A DNA stretch of 64,000 nucleotides from Trema orientale (taxonomy: Eukaryota > Streptophyta > Magnoliopsida > Rosales > Cannabaceae): assembly GCA_002914845.1 (NCBI GenBank), contig JXTC01000115.1, forward strand, positions 225,530 to 289,529, in the 5' to 3' direction. Below, piece after piece: positions 55,985 to 64,000 of this stretch (position 1 is its first letter; every line of letters starts with the position of its first letter). Position numbers and translations under genes: made by a program. Under the pieces are notes generated by a model, which searched no databases, was not told where the DNA came from, and saw only the letters and a program-made list of their open reading frames with translations.

Positions 55985-56465
55985 AATTCCCTCATTTTTC
56001 TTCTTTGTTTTGAATTACTTTCTTAATTTTTTTACTTTTTTTTTCTTTTTTTTTTACGAAAACAAAAAAAAAAAAAATCAGAACAACATTCAATTAGTTT
56101 GTATGAACTGGACTGAAATCATAAATGCAAGTAGAGAGCTAATCAAATAGAAAAACAGAGATCATAATATCAAAAAAAATCTAAAAAAGATAATAAATAT
56201 CAAACAAAAACAATTATTAAAGAAGGAAAAAAAATCCCTTATGTTTCTTCTCTGTTTTAAATTAGCTTTTTTACTCTTTTGCTTTATTTTTCTTTCTTTT
56301 TTTTTTTGAACAAAAATGACACCATCAAAATATCAGAAGAGCATTAAACGGATTTACAAATCTTAAATCATAAACAAATGCAAATGGACCAATCATCAAG
56401 GAAAAAACCAGAACTCATAATTAACATCACAATATCCTAAATAAATGATAAATATCAAATACAAA
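55985..56465. repeat. Tandem duplication, about 245-base unit
   Basis: TCCCTCATTTTTCTTC / TCCCTTATGTTTCTTC, then T-rich, then AATCAGAACAACATTCAA / ATATCAGAAGAGCATTAAA, then ATCATAAA.GCAA, ordered twice. Confidence 0.7.
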
Positions 56466-56741
56466 AATACAAAAAACAGAAAAAAAAAACATTCTCAGAA
56501 TACTCGAGAAATTCAAACAAATAATGTTAAAATAATTTATGAAATAAAGGCAATTAGATAATCAAAAAACTCAGCCTAAATAACTAAAAAATGAAGCCTA
56601 ATTCCTAAACTACAAAGCCCAAAACACTAAGACCTATCAAACATTAACTAAAAGCCCATATGAACGGCCCAAAACCCATAGAACCCTGAGAATGAAATAA
56701 TTCAACCAGAATAAAAAAATGTAACCAATAAGTATTCTTAT

Positions 56742-57467
56742 TAGGGGTGGCAATTTAGGTCACGACACGATAACACGACTCGAAAACGACACGAAGAATC
56801 GCCCAAACCCAAACAGAATTTGTTCATGTCCAGTTTTGTCGTTAAACCCGATTAAACACGATTAAATAATAGGTCATTAGCAGGTTAACCTGTTAAACCC
56901 GAAATTGACCCGTTTAACATGATTAAATTTTTTGAGACATTATATTATCTTGTGTGTACCAAGACTTAAAACTTCCCTTTTATGTTTTATGTACTAAAAT
57001 TTGAAAGTTTTATTTTAGTTTTAAACTTTGAATTGTGTGTTATATTTATTTGATTATGGTTGCTTGGTTATATTGGAAATATAAAATAAGTTAATAGATT
57101 ATATCAAGTTGTATTGAAAATGTGAAATAGGTTAACATGTTAAAATTAATAAGTTAATACGTTATGTCAAGTTGAACCAAATATAACATATTTAATATTA
57201 ACATGTTAAATTGAGTTCAATTAACGAGTTAACAGTATACAGGTTAGCAGATCGTGTTATGTTGGATACGATCTGAATACGACCTATTAAAATAACGTGT
57301 TAAATGTGTCGCTCACAGGTTAACCTGTTTATTTAGCGTGTAGGGTGTGGGTTTACAAATCATGACACGAATAATAAACGTGTCGGGTTTGGGTTTGGTA
57401 ATTGCCCGTTATATATATGCCTTGACACGACACGAATATGACACGACAACACGAATTGCCACCCCTA
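56742..57467. mobile_element. hAT-type non-autonomous element
   Basis: Ends TAGGGGTGGCAATT and AATTGCCACCCCTA, flanked by perfect 8-base duplications ATTCTTAT (56734-56741, 57468-57475). The 726-base interior has ACACGACACG and GGTTAACCTGTTAAACCCG motifs and no transposase. Eight-base duplication plus this end identify hAT. Confidence 0.92.
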
Positions 57468-57475
57468 ATTCTTAT

Positions 57476-58350
57476 GGTAAAGAGAAATCCAGAAGACACA
57501 AATATCAAAAAATGACTATAGAAGAATGGAGCTATAGAAAGAAAAAATACCAGAGAAGGAGACAACATCACCACACCAAATCCAAATTGAAATTGAAGTC
57601 AACGAACCACAGATCCAAGTCAACAAACCACAGATCCAAAAACAGGAGGTAAAAGAAAAAGAAGAAAAGAAAAGAAAAAACTCTAGATCAAAGAATACAG
57701 AAAGGAACCAAAAAAAAATAGAAAATAGATCTGAAAACCTAGGTAAAAGATAAAAATAAAGGAAAAAACCCAGATCCAAGAACACAGAAGAGAACCACCG
57801 AAAAAAAATAACAAAAACAAAGAGTTATGAGTCTAAAAAACAGATAAAAAATCCAGTAAAAAAGGAAAAGAAGCATAAACTCAATCAAACAAAGAGAGAG
57901 AGAGATCGAACAAAGACAGAGAGAGATACGTCTAAGAGAAGATGAACCCAGCAGAGAGAGAGGGAGAAAGAGAGAGAGGAAAACGAAGGAAGAGAGAGAA
58001 GGAAATTATCGAAATGAGAAGCCATTAGACAAAGTGAGGCGGAGTAATCTATGACAGGTGAAAGACCGAAAACACCCCTCTCAAATACCTTAGCCAAATG
58101 GTGTATTAAAGAGGCACTTCCGTAAAACCACAAACAATGAAAGTCGAATAACTAACTGACCCCACCCACAAAAAAGGCTACCAAAACAACTTAAAGGTCA
58201 AAAATGTAAATATACACATACAAAACACATGCGATTCAACTGCACCCAACCCAACCCGTCACAAATTACACGCACCTAAAACCCCACTCTTCATACCCTG
58301 AGGACAAAAAGGTAAAGCTACACAATTAGAAATCGGAAAAAAATAAAAGG
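57476..58350. other. Purine-rich non-coding DNA
   Basis: A-rich with AAGAAAAAGAAAAG runs, a short tandem (CACAGATCCAA, near 57607-57640) and GA-rich segments near 57890-58010. The Lys/Arg-rich ORF at 57347 spans the hAT end and looks like chance. Confidence 0.6.
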
Positions 58351-59172
58351 GGAGCTATATTTGCACCCCAAGAGATATAAAGGTACCCCTTTTTCTAAAT
58401 TAAACTTATTTAATTACATATTTACCCTTAATTTAAAAGGATTTTTATGTTGTACTACTTTTTTCTTTTTGTATTGTGTTTCATCTCTATTTAACCCATA
58501 GCTAATATTGTGAAAATTGTTTGAAAATAAATTCATATCCAAACATAAACTTCAACATTCCTTTAAATCTATCAATTAGCTATAGACTATTTTCCATTAT
58601 TCTATGTTCCTTAATTATGAAAAAGACTTTCTATGTTCCTCTCTTTCTATTTAACTTTGTCTTTCTCTCTCTTTCTTTTTTTTGTCACTTATATATATTT
58701 TTTTAATCAATTTTCCAAAACATACCCAAGCTTCAATTGAAAATTTATATAGGAATTGATAAATGACATTAGGATTTGGACCTTTTTTTTTTCCTATGTG
58801 TTCCGTGCTCAATCTGTTCCTTCTCTTCTCTTGTATTTATTTTTCAATTAATATTTGGTTATTGCTGCATTTGTTTCTTTTATACATGCACAACAATAAA
58901 ACCAAGAAAAATTGAAAAGAAAAAATAGGACAATGGGAAAGATTTGTACGTGGGAAAAAAAAAGTTTTACTTATACAAGGGACTTAATCTAAAAGGAAAA
59001 AAATAGATTAAAGTGTCTACAAAATCAATATCAACAAAGAATCCACTTTGGAGTTAGAGTATAGGGTGCACAAAATGATTCTGTTTATTTCTTTTGAAGT
59101 TATCTAATTTAGTCATTTAACCAATAGAGGGGGGTGCATTTATTTCAAGTTAGGGTGTGAATATAGCTCTCC
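58351..59172. mobile_element. Non-autonomous DNA element with inverted ends
   Basis: GGAGCTATATTTGCACCCC at the left is inverted at the right as GGGTGTGAATATAGCTCTCC; a second pair, AGGTACCCC / GGGGTGCAT, lies just inside. No ORF of interest. Confidence 0.6.
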
Positions 59173-59285
59173 AAAATAAAAAAGAAAAAAAAACGTGAAA
59201 AGTCAAAAAAACCAAGTCACTGTTATTTGTACAGTAAAATCAATTCATTGTACAGTGCTCAACTCCTCCATTGTAGTTATATATA

Positions 59286-59458
59286 AGGGCGCGTCTACAG
59301 TAGGGGCGCCCCTACGTAGGACTCTGTCTATTCACCGTTGGATGGGAATCTGTACATAAATAGATTTTCTACAGATTCCCGTTATTCCCACAGATTCCCA
59401 TCCAACGATAATTAAGGCATGACCCTACGTAGGGACGCCCCTACCATAGCCATCCCCT
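59286..59458. mobile_element. Small foldback MITE-like element
   Basis: Left GTAGGGGCGCCCCTACGTAG...CCGTTGGATGGGAATCTGT and right ACAGATTCCCATCCAACG...CCTACGTAGGGACGCCCCTAC are inverted copies covering most of the element. Confidence 0.8.
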
Positions 59459-60273
59459 ATATATAATAATATGTTAGTCTGTTTTATTTGTTCTTTTCTA
59501 AAATCAAATATATAGCAATTATATATTGTATACACATTTTTCTTGCATACTACAAGAAATTTACAAGTTTTACTCTCATTATCTAATGAATATTTTATTA
59601 TGAAATCATACTATATCTATCAGGTTGAAACAATTCCTATTTATTTTACAATTATTAAGAAAACAAACCAACGTTAGAAACTTTCAATAGTACAATCTAG
59701 CTGTATAGATGTATACCCCTCACTATTGTTATTCCTTTGGCCACAAAGTTGTTCATTTCTTCTTCGCTAAACCACAAAAACACGAAATATATGTATAATG
59801 GGGACGAATGTAGTCCTGTCAATGGGACCAGTAATGTTCATATTTTAACTAACACATGTTACATTTTAGCCAATACATATTAGTTTAAATATAACATGTG
59901 TTGGCCAAAATTTGAACAAAACTAATCTTCTCAAAGGGACTACATCCGTGAGCATATATTATATTATATATATATATATAATCGATCGAGCCCTTTCTTT
60001 AATATTTTTGGCAAAATTATTTACTCATATTACTGTTTGTGTGTCAATTGTAAGCTTGTTCCACTGACAAAAACATCAAAGGTGACATCAACTATTTGAT
60101 GAGGCCATGGTGCTCAAGTCCAATGTTGAGTTTTATCACCAATATTAATAAAATTCAAAATTAGATACATAATTAAATATCATATATGGTTCCTAATATT
60201 TAAAGTTGTATTGCTTAAATCCTGGAGTTAATTTGTTTACAACACTAAATTTTCCATTCTTGTCCTGAAAAAT

Positions 60274-60980
60274 AGGGGTGCACAACGGGCAGGTTGGGCA
60301 GTTAATGGGTGGTTTGAGCAGTTTTTTTTTTCATGCGGTTTAGAAAATATCTAACACATAACTGCCCAATTAAGTTACAGGTTTGGCGGTTTTTAGTTTA
60401 CGGTTTATTGGGCGGTTTTTAGCGGTTTATTGGGCGGGTTGGATTATCTAAAACTTATAATTACATATTTTGCGGATGTAAAAAAAATCATTATTAAAAT
60501 TTTTTTAAAGTATTTTAATTGTCTCTTATTAGAATTTTTAAAGTATTATGTCATATGAACTAAAATATATGTGTTTGGTAAAGACTATTCATCAAAAATT
60601 GAAAAGAAAAAATATATTGAATATTAATGTAAACACACTTACACATACTAAAACTTCAAATAGATAAAGATTATGTTAAAAAATCTTAGTAGAATGTCAT
60701 CAAATAATTATCTAGTGATTAAATTAAATTTCAATTTTCATATACTATGTTATATAAAAATATAAATTACAATTAAGAGTGCACGATAGTTTTATTAGGC
60801 GCTTTGACGGTTTTATTTTTTAGCGGTTTGAAAAATATGTAACCCATAACCAACCCAAAACCCGCGGTTTTACTTTTAGCGGTTTGGCAGGTGTGCGATT
60901 TTACTTTTAAGCGGTTTAGGGGGTGCGGATTAGAGCAGGTTGGGCGGGCGGTGTGGGTTAGCGGATTTTTTGTGCACCCA
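60274..60980. mobile_element. Probable hAT-type element, degenerate
   Basis: Starts AGGGGTGCACAACGGGC and ends TTTTTTGTGCACCC, with repeated GGCGGTTTATTGGGCGG-like words near both ends. The end sequence resembles hAT elements, but no exact 8-base duplication was found. Confidence 0.65.
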
Positions 60981-61088
60981 AAATAATCCCAATCCTCTTG
61001 TTGAATTTGATTTCCATGGTTAGGAGCTTCTGGGTTCCAATCTTTATCAAGTTACGAGAAAACATGAAGCTTATTTCTTTGGTGCAGG

Positions 61089-61420
61089 TTTTTTTTTTTT
61101 TTTTTTAATGAAAAAAAAGGGGAAGAGGGGACGACCAGCGTGGCTACCCTTTCTGGGCGTGACCATAGGAGCTCTAACCCCGTTCAAGAATGTTCCCCAA
61201 GACCCTACAGGCGGGTCCCCACCACTGGATAGTGGAGTGAGTCATCTGAACCCCATCTGAACAACTAGCGAGAACGGCACCCTAGGACCTGAGGTAGGGG
61301 CACTGGGCTGACAAGGGTTTTCTTCACATTTAAAACTCCTAAAGGGAGCTACCCAGGTTCGAACCCACGACCTCCAGCACCCAGAATAACAGTGCTGCCA
61401 CTAGGCCATTTGTTCGGTGG
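61089..61420 (-). mobile_element. Complete tRNA-derived SINE
   Basis: Flanked by TCTTTGGTGCAGG (61076-61088 and 61421-61433). On the minus strand the head carries an A box TGGCCTAGTGGCAG (61395-61408) and a B box GGGTTCGAACC (61356-61366), the internal promoter of RNA polymerase III. The body follows, ending CCCCTTTTTTTTCATTAAAA. Length about 330 bases. A truncated relative is at 52015-52230. Confidence 0.92.
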
Positions 61421-61954
61421 TCTTTGGTGCAGGTTTTGAATTAAAAAGCCGCGTCACAATAATTTGCTTAATTGCACGAATTTGCAACTTAATGAGACCA
61501 ATTTGAGTGTATCGAATCGTATCCAACCAAGTATCTGCCAAGTAATTTAAAAGTCAGTTTTTATAACTTTGTCAAACTCTTAAAATGATTACATACTTGA
61601 ATACAATCGTCCATGATTAATTGACTAACATTAGACAAAAGTCGGAGTTCTCAATGCACATGTATAGTGTTGCTTCATATTTTTCCCCTTTTATGTAAAT
61701 AAAGTTTTTTATAATTGTTAATATCAATCATAACTTGTAAGAATAATGCGTATGTGTGTAATTGAATAATTATAATTATAATTCAAGTATAATCTACGTA
61801 TCTATTTATTAATTAAAATAAGAGATAAACAAATAAGAGTTAAATACGCCGTTGTGAGTGATGACTATAGCATTGCTCAACTTGTTAAAAAAAAGAAAAA
61901 GAAAGAATGTTTCTAACATTTGTGGTTTGTTTCTACTAGTACTCATTATTCGAT

Positions 61955-64000
61955 ATGGAACATCGAGGACCACAAGTAGCTCATCCAGCTAGAGTTCTCA
62001 TCTTTCCCTTGGCAGCTCAAGGACATGTCAACTCCATGCTCAAGCTCGCCGAGCTTCTTGCTCTGGCGGGCATCCATGTCACCTTCCTCAACACCAATCA
62101 CATCCACGATCGCCTTCTCCGCTACACCGACGTTCGGGCCCGGTTCGCCAAGTACCCGGGATTTCTTTTCAGGACCATTCCGGATGGCCTTGAGGAGGAC
62201 CACCCTCGAGCCGGTGGCCGGGTTACGGATGTGATTTTCTCCATGAACGAGAAGACGAAGCCGGTTTTGAGAGAGATGCTGGTTTCGGGTCAACTTGGTT
62301 CGGTTGAGAGTCCTTTGGTAACTTACATCATATCAGATGGGATCTTTGGTGGGTTTACGATTGATGTAGCTGAGGAGCTTGGTGTTCCCATCATTCAATT
62401 TCGGACCGGCTCTGCAAGCGTCTTCTGGTCTTTCTTATTCTTTCCTGATCTCATTGAATCCGGCGAGCTTCCTATCAGAGGTAATTCTATTAATTTTATT
62501 TGAATCTCTTTCTTATTGTTTTGGCATGTGGACTGCCTTTAATGAAAACGCCAATATGCTGATTTTATGCATCGGAAAAATCAGCATATTGCTCGGGTGA
62601 CAAGTTGAATATGAGAACTTGACCGTATTGCAATTGAGAGACTCTAAATTAAATAGACATTTTTCCAGCTCGTCTCAAGCTTGGTTCTTCTACATAAAGA
62701 ACTAATCTAAAGACCTCTTCGATACAAAATTATGTGCTGATGCTAAATCTAGCAATCTAGTATTAAAACGCCAAATTTTAGCCTGACAAAGTTGTGTGTT
62801 AGTTAAGTTAATTTACCTTAGCTAAGTTAGTCAAAGTCAAGTTTAGTCAAAAGTACAATCAATGGTTCTACTAATCAGATCAGGATTGTGAATGAAAGCA
62901 ACCCCATTTGCCGAAGCGTGCTCTGCCCTTCTACTCTGTTTCTCTCTAAAAATTGCAGCAAAACTTCATGCCATTTTGAGTTTCGTTAAACAACATTTTA
63001 CCGTTGTTTGTCAGCTGAAGTTACAGCGAACATCTAACGAGGACAGTTACGCTCGCTTTAGTTATTAATCTTAAAATACTCTACTAACTGTAAAACCATA
63101 ATTTGATGGAATATTGAAAATGAAGGAAAAGAAGACATGGACAGGCTAATAAAGAGTGTACCGGGCATGGAAAGCTTTCTGCGGTGCCGAGACTTGCCTG
63201 GTTTTTGCCGAGTGAGTGACACATCGGACCCACTTCTCCAACTTATTGCTCAAGTGACCCAACAAAGCCGTCGAGCCCAAGCCCTGATACTCAACACATT
63301 TGACGACCTCGAGGGTCCAGTAGTCTCCAGTATACAATCCAAGTGCTGCCCCAAAATCTACACCATTGGCCCTCTCCATGCCCTCCTAAACGCCAAGCTG
63401 ACTAAAAACACTAATGGGTCAGAGGATCCATCTTCCAACAGTCTTTTCGACGTAGACCAAAGCTGCATTACTTGGCTCAATTCTCAGGCCCCTAAGTCTG
63501 TTATCTACGTCAGTTTCGGTAGCATTACGGTTATGACAAAGCACGACCTAATGGAGTTTTGGCATGGTTTGGTGAACAGCAAGAAGGGGTTCTTGTGGGT
63601 CATAAGGCCCGACTTGGTCGAGGGAGAAGGCGGCGCCGGGTCTGTCCAGGCGGAGCTAGCGGAAGCGACGAGGGAGAGAGGGTACATGGTGGGGTGGGCC
63701 CCACAAGAGGAGGTTCTGGCACACCCGGCCGTGGGCGGGTTTTTGACTCATAGCGGGTGGAATTCGACGTTGGAGAGTATAGTTGCAGGGGTTCCAATGA
63801 TCTGTTGGCCTTATTTTGCGGATCAGAATATCAATAGTAGATTCGTGAGTGAAGTGTGGAAGATTGGATTGGACATGAAGGATGTTTGTGACAGGAAAGT
63901 TGTCGAAAAGATGGTGAGTGATCTGATGGTGGAGAGGAGAGAGGAGATTGAGAAATCAACGGCTGAGATGGCTAGGTTGGCAAAAAAAAGTGTGAACGAA
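61955..64000 (+). CDS. UGT-D, family-1 UDP-glycosyltransferase (UGT709/7-DLGT-like), 3' end outside window
   Basis: Exon 1 is 61955-62480, intron 62481-63125, exon 2 from 63126 and open to the window end (467 residues seen, about 22 short of the end by comparison with UGT-C). It starts MEHRGPQVAHPARVLIFPL. Catalytic His lies in AAQGHVNSML and Asp in YIISDGIFGGF. The PSPG box starts WAPQEEVLAHPAVGG, the only copy here with the usual Trp, but ends FADQN instead of FADQQ; the last Gln normally contacts the sugar. SVQAEL replaces the TVPVEL/SIPAEL type of the paralogs. It may therefore differ in sugar-donor use from its neighbours (inference). No LTR or LINE damages it. Confidence 0.92.

Noticed and set aside
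57347..57652. Lys/Arg-rich 101-codon ORF
   Set aside because: It crosses the end of the hAT element and purine-rich DNA; composition explains it.

Overview
This is nuclear DNA of a flowering plant, most likely a eudicot. It is AT-rich, its genes are split by introns, and it holds plant-type LTR retrotransposons primed by initiator tRNA-Met, LINEs, tRNA-derived SINEs and many inverted-repeat (MITE-like) elements. The recognisable host genes are two class I small heat shock proteins and a tandem cluster of family-1 UDP-glycosyltransferases (UGTs). I cannot name the species.

Layout. 1-10.9 kb is gene-free: a decayed minus-strand LINE (2396-3590), a degenerate minisatellite (about 6.09-7.26 kb) and interleaved copies of two repeat families, here called A (rich in GGTAAC-type motifs) and B (a MITE with long terminal inverted repeats). 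10.9-15.7 kb is a Ty3/gypsy chromodomain retrotransposon with six in-frame stops and three frameshifts; its 3' LTR enters a 662-base gap. 16.4-19.3 kb holds two convergent sHSP genes, and the second has a clear heat-shock promoter. 19.3-26 kb is repeats plus a dead Ty1/copia gag region. From 27.5 kb to the window end lies the UGT cluster: UGT-A (28145-30367, intact), UGT-B (32510-38829, pseudogene with a 2.28-kb solo LTR in exon 1), a 34-base UGT start fragment (43408-43441), UGT-C (47170-50450, intact) and UGT-D (61955 to beyond 64000). Between B and C a 3.76-kb block carrying a 3.4-kb LTR element is present twice in tandem, joined by a single N. 50.5-61.9 kb is repeat-rich and gene-free.

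How the genes relate. The UGTs share one intron at the same place and phase, near-identical protein ends and partly similar upstream DNA, so they arose by tandem duplication. Their sequence resembles the UGT709 / 7-deoxyloganetic acid glucosyltransferase-like group, which glucosylates small metabolites in the cytosol; the substrate cannot be read from sequence. Three of the four PSPG boxes have Tyr in place of the usual first Trp. The sHSPs are cytosolic chaperones and unrelated to the UGTs.

The most unusual observation is a set of six very small retro-insertions (15-48 bases, almost only an A-tail) flanked by 12-17-base target duplications. Others are the solo LTR inside a UGT exon, a gag region that seems to combine Ty1/copia and Ty3/gypsy parts, and a 3.76-kb tandem block whose one-N seam may be an assembly artefact. 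I found no tRNA or rRNA genes, no CRISPR and no clearly new multi-gene system. Coordinates, alignments and mismatch counts were made by eye.
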